A stretch of DNA of 64,000 nucleotides from Bdellovibrionales bacterium GWA2_49_15 (lineage in GTDB: Bacteria; Bdellovibrionota; Bacteriovoracia; Bacteriovoracales; Bacteriovoracaceae): assembly GCA_001769855.1 (NCBI GenBank), contig MEPP01000025.1:62001-126000 (forward strand), read 5' to 3'. Of this stretch, positions 1-8,365 are shown in pieces; position 1 is the stretch's first letter; every line of letters starts with the position of its first letter. The translations under genes and the position numbers were made by a program. Below the pieces are notes generated by a model, which worked only from the letters and a program-made list of their open reading frames with translations, had not been told where the DNA came from and ran no database searches.

Positions 1-179
1 TCCCCAGTCTTAGCTGTCTTAGCTTCATCATGGGCATGGTACTTTTTTGTTTGGTTTACAAACTTTCCATAATCTCCATGCTTAAACCTGCGAGTGACTG
101 ACACAACAATCGTTTTTGCAGTCTTGTCACTTACAACCGTTCCTTCCAATTTTCTTTTAAACTTTGCTACATCACTCAT
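1..179 (-). CDS. rpsQ: 30S ribosomal protein S17 (partial)
   Basis: The gene is cut by the left edge of the window; the first 59 codons are present, beginning [21 protein letters not shown]17 binds 16S rRNA early in small-subunit assembly. The N-terminal segment with the [14 protein letters not shown] strand and a following YGKFV stretch is typical of the family's OB fold. It lies 13 nt after rpmC, in the usual rplP-rpmC-rpsQ order of the S10 operon. The C-terminus is outside the window. Confidence 0.95.
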   Translation of the reverse strand, partial: MSDVAKFKRKLEGTVVSDKTAKTIVVSVTRRFKHGDYGKFVNQTKKYHAHDEAKTAKTG

Positions 180-192
180 GGCTCAACCCGCT

Positions 193-387
193 TTATTTTT
201 TTAATTTAGCCGTTCTTTCTGTTAAAAGTCGTGCAACCGTCGTACGCAATTCCTTCTTCAAATGTGGTTTGGTCAACCCTGAAGTAAATCGCTGGATCTT
301 TATGTCGAACAATTGCTTCTGTAAATCGGCAATCTTACTATCCAACGCTTTTACATCCATTTTTTTAATATCTTGCTGCTCTAACAT
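193..387 (-). CDS. rpmC: 50S ribosomal protein L29
   Basis: A 64-residue protein, the normal size for L29, a two-helix protein near the peptide exit tunnel that helps dock trigger factor and SRP. The second half carries the expected LKKELRTTVARLLTER-like basic helix. It sits 13 nt after rplP and 13 nt before rpsQ, so the three are almost certainly cotranscribed. The ATG at 387 is the natural start. Confidence 0.95.
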   Translation of the reverse strand: MLEQQDIKKMDVKALDSKIADLQKQLFDIKIQRFTSGLTKPHLKKELRTTVARLLTERTAKLKK

Positions 388-400
388 TTTATACCCCCAA

Positions 401-856
401 TCACTCAGCTTCTTTGGCCGAAGTTTTACTTGCCGCAGGAGCCGCTGCCAACTCTGTTTTCACAATTTTCGTTTTCACTGACAGCTTGTACTTAGCAAGC
501 TTCAAAGCTTCAATGCTTGATTGCCCATCAGTATGTTTAATCTCAAACAGAATACGGCCAGGCTTAATTACGGCAACCCAACTTTCTGGGGATCCTTTAC
601 CTGACCCCATTCGAACCTCAGCGGGTTTCTTTGTCAGAACTTTATCTGGGAAAATTCTGATCCAAACTTGCCCACCTCTTTTAATCGATCTCGTCATAGC
701 AATACGAGCTGCTTCAATCTGGCGATTTGTGACGAATCCAGGAACGAGAGCCTGGAGACCGTAATCACCGTAAAATAGTGTATTTCCGCCCTTAGCCTTT
801 CCCCTATTGCGGCCCTTCTGATGCTTTCTCCATTTTACTTTTTTAGGACTTAACAT
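401..856 (-). CDS. rplP: 50S ribosomal protein L16
   Basis: Full-length L16, which organises the A-site region of the large subunit. It begins [20 protein letters not shown], the canonical L16 opening, and contains the [22 protein letters not shown] signature region. At 151 residues it is slightly longer than the usual 136-140 because of an alanine/lysine/glutamate-rich tail. GAGGAAAG upstream of the ATG serves as ribosome-binding site. It lies between rpsC and rpmC in the S10 operon. Confidence 0.97.
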   Translation of the reverse strand: MLSPKKVKWRKHQKGRNRGKAKGGNTLFYGDYGLQALVPGFVTNRQIEAARIAMTRSIKRGGQVWIRIFPDKVLTKKPAEVRMGSGKGSPESWVAVIKPGRILFEIKHTDGQSSIEALKLAKYKLSVKTKIVKTELAAAPAASKTSAKEAE

Positions 857-884
857 ATGCTTTCCTCAATTAATCCGCTTAACC

Positions 885-1511
885 TTATTGATAAATTTCG
901 CCCTTATACACCCATACTTTCACACCGATGGCCCCATAGGTCGTCTGAGCTGTTGCAACGTTGTAATCAATATCTGCTCGCAATGTATGCAAAGGCACTT
1001 TTCGTTCCGAATAACCCTCAACTCGAGCCATATCTGCCCCACCTAATCGACCAGAAACTTTCACCTTAATTCCCTTCACTCCTGCTCGAAACGCAGCCTG
1101 CATCACTTTTTTCATGGCCCTTCGGAATGCCACACGTTTTTCCAGCTGTTGTGCAATATTTTCTGCAATTAATTTTGCATCGGCATCAGGTCTTTTCACC
1201 TCGGCAATATTAAAAATCACATTGCCTTTGCCAACTTTCTTCAATTCTGCTCGAATCTTATCGATCCCAGTTCCTTTTTTGCCAATAGCGACTCCGGGTC
1301 TTGCCGTATAGACAGTCACCTTAATTTGATCAGATGTCCTTGAAATTTCGGTTTTAGACACAGCGGCATTTTTCATGGTGTCTTCAATGAACTTCCGAAT
1401 TGCAATATCTTCATGAAGTGCATTAGCATAACCTTGCTTAGCATACCAGGTTGAATGCCACGTTTTAATGTAACCCAATCTGAGACCATACGGATTTACT
1501 TTCTGCCCCAT
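885..1511 (-). CDS. rpsC: 30S ribosomal protein S3
   Basis: 208 residues with the canonical start MGQKVNPYGLRLGYIKTW. It has a KH type-2 region (IGKKGTGIDKIRAELKK) and the conserved C-terminal domain containing GRLGGADMAR. S3 forms part of the mRNA entry channel and its helicase activity. It sits 20 nt downstream of rplV and 28 nt upstream of rplP. Nothing unusual. Confidence 0.98.
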   Translation of the reverse strand: MGQKVNPYGLRLGYIKTWHSTWYAKQGYANALHEDIAIRKFIEDTMKNAAVSKTEISRTSDQIKVTVYTARPGVAIGKKGTGIDKIRAELKKVGKGNVIFNIAEVKRPDADAKLIAENIAQQLEKRVAFRRAMKKVMQAAFRAGVKGIKVKVSGRLGGADMARVEGYSERKVPLHTLRADIDYNVATAQTTYGAIGVKVWVYKGEIYQ

Positions 1512-1531
1512 TATCCCTTCCTTATTCCTTA

Positions 1532-1867
1532 TTAAGCTTCTTTTAGTTCAACATATACATGTGAACTTCGTTTTCTGATGCGGTAGGCACGCCCCTGGGC
1601 CCTCGCCTGAATTCTTTTCAGCATCGGACCCTCATTAGCATAGATGGTGCCAATTACCAAATTCTCGAGATCATACTTCTGAGTTCCTTGAGCTATTGCC
1701 AGCCCGCTATTAAGAAGTTTCGTCAAAACGATGGCAATTTCTCGCTTTTCGCAAAAACGCAGCACCTTTAAAGCCTCAGAAACTTTTTTATCCCTAACTA
1801 GATCGCAAACCTGACGCACCTTTTGTGGGCCAATTCCAATCTTGTTACTTTTCACTATGATAGACAT
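1532..1867 (-). CDS. rplV: 50S ribosomal protein L22
   Basis: 111 residues, the standard L22 length. L22 lines the exit tunnel with an extended loop. The loop region (YANEGPMLKRIQARAQGRAYRIRKRSSH) is intact, with no insertion or deletion of the sort linked with macrolide resistance. It lies between rpsS (19 nt) and rpsC (20 nt) in the S10 operon. Confidence 0.97.
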   Translation of the reverse strand: MSIIVKSNKIGIGPQKVRQVCDLVRDKKVSEALKVLRFCEKREIAIVLTKLLNSGLAIAQGTQKYDLENLVIGTIYANEGPMLKRIQARAQGRAYRIRKRSSHVYVELKEA

Positions 1868-1886
1868 AATAATCCCCTTCTAAATC

Positions 1887-2180
1887 TTACTCAGCTGGCT
1901 TCTCAACTTTTTTATCGGCAGCTGTATGACCATGGAACTGACGTGTATGTGAAAATTCACCCAGTTTGTGCCCAATCATGTTATCCGTTACATAAACAGG
2001 AATAAATTTTTTCCCATTGTGAACGGCAAATGTGATGCCAATAAACTCAGGAACAATGGTTGTTGCTCTTGACCATGTCTTAATAACTTTGCCTGCCTTA
2101 TTTTTCTCGCCTTGAAGCGCAATCACTTTACGCATCAACTTGAAACTTACAAACGGGCCTTTCTTTAAAGATCTAGACAT
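1887..2180 (-). CDS. rpsS: 30S ribosomal protein S19
   Basis: 97 residues beginning [19 protein letters not shown], with the family signature [24 protein letters not shown]19 works with S13 in the head of the small subunit near the A and P sites. The C-terminus is charged (KKVEKPAE). It is located between rplB and rplV, in normal S10-operon order. Confidence 0.97.
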   Translation of the reverse strand: MSRSLKKGPFVSFKLMRKVIALQGEKNKAGKVIKTWSRATTIVPEFIGITFAVHNGKKFIPVYVTDNMIGHKLGEFSHTRQFHGHTAADKKVEKPAE

Positions 2181-2206
2181 ATACCTTCTCTCCTAAGCCT
2201 CAATAA

Positions 2207-3031
2207 CTATTTCCTGCGTTTAACAATATATTTGTCAGTACGTTTATTCCGACGCGTCTTATATCCTCTTGTCGGTTGCCCCCAAGGCGTTACAGGGTGA
2301 CGACCACCAGACGTACGGCCTTCACCACCGCCCAATGGGTGGTCAATTGGGTTTTGGGCTACACCGCGCACACCTGGGCGAACACCCATGTGGCGCTTGC
2401 GTCCAGCCTTGCCAATTACAATGTTCTCATGATCAAGATTGCCGACTTGTCCAATGGTCGCGCGGCACTCTGGCTTAACTTTTCTCAACTCACCAGAAGG
2501 AACTCGGAGAAGAACATACTCGCCTTCTTTTGCCATAACTTGAACGTACGATCCAGCTGAACGAGCCATTTGCCCGCCTGCGCCGGGATACATTTCAACA
2601 TTATGTACCAATGTACCAATTGGTATATCTTTCAATTGTTTAGAGTTCCCCACTTTAATGTCTGCATCATCTGAACTGACAACCACATCGCCAGCTTTTA
2701 ATCCCTGTGGAGCAAGAATAAAACTTTTATCTCCATCTAGATAGGCGAGTAGGGCAATGTGACACGTTCTATTCGGGTCATAACAAATCGCTTCTACTTT
2801 GGCAGAGATATTTAACTTGTTGCGCTTAAAATCGATAACTCGATAAAGCTGTTTAGCACCGCCGCCCTGATGGCGAGTGGTAATACGTCCAAAATGGTTA
2901 CGAGCAAATTTTGATTTCTTTGCCGTGATCAATCTCTTTGGAACTTCCACACCTTTAGTAAACTCAGACGATGCGATTGTCGTCATGTATCTTCTACTCG
3001 GGGTCGTGGGACTATACTTTTTAACACTCAT
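2207..3031 (-). CDS. rplB: 50S ribosomal protein L2
   Basis: L2 is needed for subunit association and peptidyl transfer. The start is placed at ATG 3031 ([14 protein letters not shown]) because GAGG lies 6 nt upstream; a TTG four codons earlier is in frame but lacks this spacing. The C-terminal [15 protein letters not shown] and [12 protein letters not shown] segments carry the conserved functional histidine. The gene follows rplW by about 57 nt and precedes rpsS. Confidence 0.97.
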   Translation of the reverse strand: MSVKKYSPTTPSRRYMTTIASSEFTKGVEVPKRLITAKKSKFARNHFGRITTRHQGGGAKQLYRVIDFKRNKLNISAKVEAICYDPNRTCHIALLAYLDGDKSFILAPQGLKAGDVVVSSDDADIKVGNSKQLKDIPIGTLVHNVEMYPGAGGQMARSAGSYVQVMAKEGEYVLLRVPSGELRKVKPECRATIGQVGNLDHENIVIGKAGRKRHMGVRPGVRGVAQNPIDHPLGGGEGRTSGGRHPVTPWGQPTRGYKTRRNKRTDKYIVKRRK

Positions 3032-3088
3032 AACAAACCTCAAATTCTAATTCTGTCGCTCATTCCATGCTCAAAAAACGAGCCTACC

Positions 3089-3379
3089 CTATACACCTTT
3101 AAAAAATTCAATCCGTTGGCCTTCTCCAAGCTGAACTAAGGCCCGTTTACGAAAGGAACTCTTATACGCATGCGCGCCAAAACGACGATGCTTCCCAGGA
3201 AGTGTAATCGTTGACACCTTCAAAACTTTAACATCATAAAACTTCTCAACGGCTTTCTTAATCTGTGTTTTTGTAGCCCATTCAGCTACAACAAACCCAT
3301 AACGATTAGACTTTTCAGTCGCCTTTGTTGCCTTCTCAGTGATGAGAGGCTTCACTAATACATTTTCTAACTGAGGCAT
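3089..3379 (-). CDS. rplW: 50S ribosomal protein L23
   Basis: 96 residues, typical of L23, which sits at the tunnel exit and docks trigger factor and SRP. It begins MPQLENVLVKPLITEKATKA, the usual opening strand and helix. It starts 1 nt after the rplD stop, which implies translational coupling with L4. Confidence 0.96.
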   Translation of the reverse strand: MPQLENVLVKPLITEKATKATEKSNRYGFVVAEWATKTQIKKAVEKFYDVKVLKVSTITLPGKHRRFGAHAYKSSFRKRALVQLGEGQRIEFFKGV

Positions 3380-3380
3380 A

Positions 3381-3998
3381 TCACACCAACTTTTTAAGTA
3401 ACGTTTCTAATGCTTTTTTCTCGATAATCAAATTTTCAAATTTAATCGCTTCGTACACGCTGAAACCATCAACGTGAACTGCTTTTGCATTTTCAAAGTT
3501 TCTGCAAGCTCTTAGCGCTAAGGAATCCTTTGAATCCGTCACTACCAAGCCTGGCAACAAACCTTTCTTGCTTAAAAGATTAAACATTTCCTTAGTTTTA
3601 CCCTTGCTTTGCAACTCGCTAACAACGGTCAACTTTCCGGACTGAAATTTATCCGCTAGCACCGAGTGAATGGCACCAAGCATAGTTTTCTTATTAACTT
3701 TTTGTTCATAGGATCGTGGCTGAGGACCAAATGAGGACCCTCCACCAGGCATCAAAGGTGAGCGATTACTCCCTTGTCGTGCATTTCCTGTTCCCTTTTG
3801 CTTAAACGGCTTCTTCCCACCACCAGCAACCAAGCCTTTGCATTTTACAGAGGCATTCCCCTGACGGCGACTCGCCAATGTAGCTTTCACCACTTGGTGA
3901 ATAACAGCTACATTGATGTCTTCCGGTGTAAGACTCACTGATGTTTCGAGCTTTCCAGCCGCATCAAATTTACTATTCAAAACATTTAATTCCGCCAT
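3381..3998 (-). CDS. rplD: 50S ribosomal protein L4
   Basis: 205 residues. L4 binds 23S rRNA and its loop lines the exit tunnel; in E. coli it also represses the S10 operon. The tunnel loop with GGGKKPFKQKGTGNARQGS is conserved. It lies between rplC and rplW with short spacing. I could not identify an L4 attenuator upstream of rpsJ, so regulation by L4 here is unproven. Confidence 0.96.
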   Translation of the reverse strand: MAELNVLNSKFDAAGKLETSVSLTPEDINVAVIHQVVKATLASRRQGNASVKCKGLVAGGGKKPFKQKGTGNARQGSNRSPLMPGGGSSFGPQPRSYEQKVNKKTMLGAIHSVLADKFQSGKLTVVSELQSKGKTKEMFNLLSKKGLLPGLVVTDSKDSLALRACRNFENAKAVHVDGFSVYEAIKFENLIIEKKALETLLKKLV

Positions 3999-4031
3999 AG
4001 TGCACCCTCTACTCTCTTAAACCTTTGGCGC

Positions 4032-4727
4032 TTATTCGCGCGCTTTTTTAATGGCTTTAGATATTCTCACAAAACCACTTTTCGAACCTGGAACTGAACC
4101 CTTAATGAGCATATATCCTTTGTCCAGATTCACTTCAACAATCATCAAATTTTGCACAGTCTGTTCCAAATCGCCCATATGACCAGGTAACTTTTTAAGT
4201 TTAAATACGCGACCTGGAGAAGCACGATTCCCAATAGAACCTGGGCGGCGATGAAACATAGATCCATGGGCAGCAGGTCCACCTTTAAAATTAAAGCGCT
4301 TCATAACGCCTTGATAGCCCTTACCTTTTGTTGTGCCCGCAACATCCACATAAACCGACGATTTAAAGGATTCATATCCAATTTTTGCGCCTACGAGTGC
4401 TGGATCAGCTTGATCTACCCTGAGCTCTGACAACAGAGTAAAAGTCGGAGAAACTTGAGCTTTCTTAAGATGCCCAGCCATTGGCTGAGGAACAAGTTTT
4501 TCGCGTTTTTCGTAATAGGCTAATTGATAGGCATTATAGCCATCTTTCTCTTTGGTCTTAACTTGGGAAATATGATTAGGAATGAGTTTTATGACTGTGA
4601 CAGGAACATGGTTGCCATGCTCATCAAAAATTCGGGTCATTCCGGCTTTTTGACCATAAAATGAAGATAAATTAACGACTGACTTCTCTGTTGCAGACTC
4701 GGCTGCAGCTTTTTTATCTGGGGCCAT
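4032..4727 (-). CDS. rplC: 50S ribosomal protein L3
   Basis: 231 residues. L3 nucleates early large-subunit assembly and reaches toward the peptidyl-transferase centre. The conserved FYGQKAGMTRIFDEHGNHVP opening is preceded by about 22 extra residues rich in Ala, Lys, Glu and Ser, so the N-terminus is longer than in most L3 proteins, which start close to the GMTR motif. The start is supported by a strong GGAGGA ribosome-binding site before ATG 4727. The RRPGSIGNRASPGRVFK region is intact. Confidence 0.96.
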   Translation of the reverse strand: MAPDKKAAAESATEKSVVNLSSFYGQKAGMTRIFDEHGNHVPVTVIKLIPNHISQVKTKEKDGYNAYQLAYYEKREKLVPQPMAGHLKKAQVSPTFTLLSELRVDQADPALVGAKIGYESFKSSVYVDVAGTTKGKGYQGVMKRFNFKGGPAAHGSMFHRRPGSIGNRASPGRVFKLKKLPGHMGDLEQTVQNLMIVEVNLDKGYMLIKGSVPGSKSGFVRISKAIKKARE

Positions 4728-4787
4728 TCTTCCTCCACAGCATCACCCTTAGACTAAGGGATGCATGCATGGTTATTAAAAAATAAT

Positions 4788-5096
4788 CTAATACTTGATT
4801 TCTACATCCACACCAGACGAAAGGTCGAGCTTCATCAGACTATCAATAGTCTGTTGAGTTGGATCTAAAATATCAATTAACCTCTTATGAGTTCTCATTT
4901 CAAACTGCTCTCGCGATTTTTTATCGATATGAGGAGAGCGCAACACGGTAAATTTATTAATTTCTGTAGGTAAAGGAATTGGACCAGCAACACGAGCACC
5001 TGTCTCCTTCGCTGTCTGTACAATTTCGTTTACAGAATTATCAAGTAACTTATGATCGTACGCACGCAGCTTAATTCTTAATCTTGTTGCTTTCAT
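4788..5096 (-). CDS. rpsJ: 30S ribosomal protein S10 / NusE
   Basis: First gene of the S10 operon; 102 residues, standard length. It contains [22 protein letters not shown] and the [16 protein letters not shown] segment. S10 is a small-subunit head protein and, as NusE, a transcription antitermination and NusG-coupling factor. A sigma-70-type promoter lies immediately upstream in the fusA-rpsJ gap. Confidence 0.97.
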   Translation of the reverse strand: MKATRLRIKLRAYDHKLLDNSVNEIVQTAKETGARVAGPIPLPTEINKFTVLRSPHIDKKSREQFEMRTHKRLIDILDPTQQTIDSLMKLDLSSGVDVEIKY

Positions 5097-5131
5097 CTAA
5101 AAACGTCCCATTTTGGAAAATTGAACCAGAT

Positions 5132-5160
5132 ATTTATTTGTATTGGGGGCCTTTGTCAAC
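5132..5160 (-). promoter_or_regulatory. S10-operon promoter, TTGACA-N17-TAAATA
   Basis: Read on the minus strand, the 80-bp gap between fusA and rpsJ contains a perfect -35 box TTGACA (5155-5160), a 17-bp spacer and TAAATA (5132-5137). Predicted initiation is near 5125, giving a leader of about 30 nt before rpsJ. That is far shorter than the E. coli S10 leader, leaving little room for an L4-type attenuator. Confidence 0.75.
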
Positions 5161-5176
5161 CATTTATAATTGCACC

Positions 5177-7264
5177 CTACAGGTAAATACCTTTGGACTC
5201 TAAGAGTTTCTTGGTTAAATTGAGTTCCATTGGCCCATAATGGTGAAATGCGAGAGTGAAATTAGCTCGCCCTTGGGTGGCAGATCGTAAATCAGTACTA
5301 TAACCAAACATCTCACTAAGAGGCACTTCCGCTTTAATAACTTCTTTATTGTGTTTTGACTCTATTCCTACAATATGTCCTCTTTTCATGTTTACATGGG
5401 CAATGACTTCGCCCGAAAATTCGCCCGGCGTCACAACCTCAAGAGACATAAAGGGCTCAAACATGACAAATCCTGCCGCCTCACAGGCCGTCTTAAATGC
5501 ATTTGCTGAGGCTATGATATAGCCCAGAGAGGAACTCTCCATTTCGTCATATTTGGCCTTTAAGAGGGTCGCCTTGATATTTATAAAAGGATATCCAACC
5601 CTGCAGCCGCCTGGTGCCGTATCAAAGATTGATTTTTTAATCGTCTCTAAAATCTCTTGCGGCAAATCGCGCTTAGAAATAGCTGATTCGAATAATACAC
5701 CCGCCTGATAGTCGTATGGCTCGACTTGAATTACACAATGACCAAACTGGAGCTTACCATTAATTTCTTTTTCAAATGTATACTCACCGGTGGCAATCGA
5801 TTTGATCCCTTCTCTATAAGAAACCTGAGGTCTGCCGACGTTAATTCCAACGCCAAAATCACGGTGAATACGATCTGCGATGATTTCCAGGTGAAGCTCT
5901 CCCATTCCGTAGATCAAGAGCTGCCCGGTTTCCGGATTATGCTTAAAATTAAATGATGGATCTTCGATTTTAAGTTGATCCAAAACAGTGAGCAATTTTT
6001 TTTCGTCTGCGCTAGTTTTTGGCTCAATTGCCACTGAAATTACCGACTCAGGAAAATCCATGAGATCATATATTATCGGTCGATGTTCTAAGCAAAGCGT
6101 CTCGCCAGTAGTTGTTATTTTGAGACCTGCGAGGGCAACAATTTCGCCGGCTCCAGCCTCTTCAAGTTCGGTACGTTTATTGGCATGCATCTGGAGAATT
6201 TTTTGAATACGCTCGCGCTTTTTTTTGAGCGGATTAAAAATCGTCGCTCCAACTTTTATCTCACCGGAGTAGATGCGAACAAATGTTAAGCTCCCCACAA
6301 AGGGATCTGAGGCTATTTTGAAGGCAATCCCGCTAAACATTTCATCAGAGATGGGTTGGCGTTTTTCCTGTTTTTCAAAATCTTTTGCGTTGTGACCTAG
6401 AATTTCTCCACGATCAATAGGGGAAGGTAAATAATCTATAATGGCGTCTAGAAGCGGCTGAATGCCTTTGTTCTTAAAGGCAGAACCACATAATACGGGG
6501 ATAAAATTGTGCTTAATTACGGCTTTTCGGATGGCCGCTTGGATTTCGCCTTGAGAAGGAATTTCACCATTCAAATATTTTTCAGCCAACATGTCGTCGA
6601 AATCTGCAATAGCACTGATAAGCTCTTCACGATGCCTTTGAGCATCGTCCAACATTTCGCTAGGAATTTCTTGCTCCATCACTGAACAGCCTAAATCCTC
6701 TTCCTTAAAAAAGAGGGCCTTCATTTTTACTAAATCAACTAAACCTCTAAATTTTTCTTCGGCACCAATTGGTATTTGAATCGCATTGGCTTTCTTTCCT
6801 AGTTTTTCACGAATTTCATCAATACAATTTTGAAAATCTGCTCCGGCTCGATCCATCTTATTAACAAACGCCAAGCGCGGAACATTGTATTTGTCGGCCT
6901 GTGACCACACTGTCTCAGATTGCGGTTCAACGCCTGAGACTGCGTCGAAGATACCAACAGCTCCATCTAAAACCCGTAGGGATCTTTCGACTTCGATTGT
7001 AAAATCCACATGCCCGGGAGTATCGATAATATTAATTATCTTTTTTTGCCAAAGGCAGGTGGTTGCAGCGGAGGTAATGGTGATTCCTCGTTCTTGCTCC
7101 TGAACCATCCAATCCATGGTGGCAGTACCATCATGGACTTCACCCATTTTATAGTTTTTTCCGGTGTAAAAAAGAATTCTCTCTGTCGTAGTGGTTTTTC
7201 CGGCATCAATATGGGCCATGATACCGATGTTTCTTATGTTATGAATTTCATTTTCTGTTTTCAT
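5177..7264 (-). CDS. fusA: Elongation factor G
   Basis: A 695-residue translocation GTPase with the P-loop [19 protein letters not shown] near the N-terminus, DTPGHVDF and NKMDR GTP-binding motifs, and a complete set of C-terminal domains ([14 protein letters not shown] near the end). The start is ATG 7264; a TTG two codons upstream has no better ribosome-binding site, and the site before the ATG is weak. It lies in str-operon position after rpsL-rpsG but is separated from rpsG by a terminator-like hairpin ending about 20 nt before the start codon. tuf is not downstream; it is next to the tRNA cluster near 20233. Confidence 0.97.
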   Translation of the reverse strand: MKTENEIHNIRNIGIMAHIDAGKTTTTERILFYTGKNYKMGEVHDGTATMDWMVQEQERGITITSAATTCLWQKKIINIIDTPGHVDFTIEVERSLRVLDGAVGIFDAVSGVEPQSETVWSQADKYNVPRLAFVNKMDRAGADFQNCIDEIREKLGKKANAIQIPIGAEEKFRGLVDLVKMKALFFKEEDLGCSVMEQEIPSEMLDDAQRHREELISAIADFDDMLAEKYLNGEIPSQGEIQAAIRKAVIKHNFIPVLCGSAFKNKGIQPLLDAIIDYLPSPIDRGEILGHNAKDFEKQEKRQPISDEMFSGIAFKIASDPFVGSLTFVRIYSGEIKVGATIFNPLKKKRERIQKILQMHANKRTELEEAGAGEIVALAGLKITTTGETLCLEHRPIIYDLMDFPESVISVAIEPKTSADEKKLLTVLDQLKIEDPSFNFKHNPETGQLLIYGMGELHLEIIADRIHRDFGVGINVGRPQVSYREGIKSIATGEYTFEKEINGKLQFGHCVIQVEPYDYQAGVLFESAISKRDLPQEILETIKKSIFDTAPGGCRVGYPFINIKATLLKAKYDEMESSSLGYIIASANAFKTACEAAGFVMFEPFMSLEVVTPGEFSGEVIAHVNMKRGHIVGIESKHNKEVIKAEVPLSEMFGYSTDLRSATQGRANFTLAFHHYGPMELNLTKKLLESKGIYL

Positions 7265-7284
7265 GTTCAATCTTAACGTGCACT

Positions 7285-7314
7285 AAAAAAAAGGCCTCTC
7301 CATGGAGAGGCCTT
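7285..7314 (-). terminator. Intrinsic terminator/attenuator between rpsG and fusA
   Basis: A perfect 24-bp palindrome (AAGGCCTCTCC paired with GGAGAGGCCTT, 7291-7314) is followed on the minus strand by a run of eight T. This is a textbook rho-independent terminator after rpsG. Only about 20 nt separate the T-run from the fusA start codon, so fusA must be read through or started from a promoter inside or upstream of the hairpin. A weak TATGAT box lies at 7316-7321. Confidence 0.85.
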
Positions 7315-7344
7315 AATCATAAATGATTTAAAGAAAAATGGAAA

Positions 7345-7815
7345 TTACCACTTAAGGTGAGCAAACGCCTTATTGGCTTCAGCCATTTTGTAAACATCTT
7401 CACGTTTTTTAACGGCACCACCACGGTTATTAGCGGCATCGATAATTTCATCAGCCAACTTTTCCACCATCGTTTTACCAGAACGCTCACGTGAGTAGTC
7501 ACGAATCCAGCGAATGGCCAAGGACTGCCTTCGGTTCGTACGAACCTCAACCGGGATTTGATATGTTGCACCACCAATTCTGCGTGATTTTACTTCTACG
7601 GCAGGTTTAACATTGGATAATGCTTTCTTGAAAGTCTTCAAGGGTTCTTCATTGGTTTTTTGCTCTACGAGCTCGAGGGCACCATAGAAAATTGTTTCAG
7701 CAATGGCTTTTTTCCCGCCAATCATTAAACAATTCACAAATTTCGTAACTAGAATTTCCTGGTACTTTGGATCAGGAAGAACTTCTCGGACAGTGGCGCG
7801 GTGTTTTCTACTCAT
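7345..7815 (-). CDS. rpsG: 30S ribosomal protein S7
   Basis: 156 residues, normal for S7, which nucleates the head of the small subunit. The start is ATG 7815 ([18 protein letters not shown]), backed by GAGGAGAG upstream; a more distal in-frame start would add 13 unmatched residues. It contains [22 protein letters not shown]. The 104-bp gap after rpsL can form a distant GCTGG/CCAGC pairing, in the place where S7 autoregulation acts in E. coli, but I cannot show an S7 site. Confidence 0.97.
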   Translation of the reverse strand: MSRKHRATVREVLPDPKYQEILVTKFVNCLMIGGKKAIAETIFYGALELVEQKTNEEPLKTFKKALSNVKPAVEVKSRRIGGATYQIPVEVRTNRRQSLAIRWIRDYSRERSGKTMVEKLADEIIDAANNRGGAVKKREDVYKMAEANKAFAHLKW

Positions 7816-7919
7816 TATTTCTCTCCTCTTCAGTGCCTGCTGGATTCGATCCAAATCAAACGGCGACTTACTCTCCCGGCTTCTATTTTCGCAACAGAAA
7901 CCAGCAAGTGGTTAATAAA

Positions 7920-8294
7920 CTATGCCTTTGGTCGTTTTGCACCATACTTAGAACGGGATTTTCTGCGTTTCTCAACACCCGTAGCGTCCAAGGCGCCACG
8001 AATTGTGTGGTAACGAACACCTGGAAGGTCTTTAACGCGACCGCCACGAATAAGCACAATCGAGTGTTCCTGCAAGTTATGCCCTTCACCACCAATATAT
8101 GAGATAACTTCATAACCGCTCGTCAATTTAACTTTGCAGACCTTGCGAAGTGCTGAGTTCGGTTTCTTGGGTGTCGTCGTATATACGCGTGTACAAACTC
8201 CCCGTTTTTGAGGACAGGACTTTAGTGCTGGCGACTTTGTTTTTACTTCTTTGTCTGTTCTACCACTTCTAATTAACTGATTAATAGTTGGCAT
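7920..8294 (-). CDS. rpsL: 30S ribosomal protein S12
   Basis: 124 residues; decoding-centre protein. Conserved [18 protein letters not shown] and [14 protein letters not shown] segments are present, with lysines at both positions where streptomycin-resistance changes usually occur, so the sequence looks streptomycin-sensitive. It lies downstream of rpoC in the classic rpoBC-rpsLG order. Confidence 0.97.
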   Translation of the reverse strand: MPTINQLIRSGRTDKEVKTKSPALKSCPQKRGVCTRVYTTTPKKPNSALRKVCKVKLTSGYEVISYIGGEGHNLQEHSIVLIRGGRVKDLPGVRYHTIRGALDATGVEKRRKSRSKYGAKRPKA

Positions 8295-8322
8295 TGATCG
8301 AGCTCCCTTTACTTAACATTCC

Positions 8323-8351
8323 ACTTGGGTGTCTAACATGGCCACCCAAGT
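8323..8351 (-). other. RNA hairpin between rpoC and rpsL
   Basis: A 9-bp perfect stem (ACTTGGGTG with CACCCAAGT) around an 11-nt loop occupies most of the 71-bp rpoC-rpsL gap. No T-run follows on the minus strand, so it is not a standard terminator. It could be a processing site or a stability element that sets rpsL levels. No convincing separate promoter for rpsL was found. Confidence 0.5.
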
Positions 8352-8365
8352 ATCACAACAAATTT

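Noticed and set aside
857..1069. Plus-strand frames opposite rpsC, rpoB, fusA and other genes
   Set aside because: They are antisense shadows of strongly conserved genes, without ribosome-binding sites or recognisable proteins.
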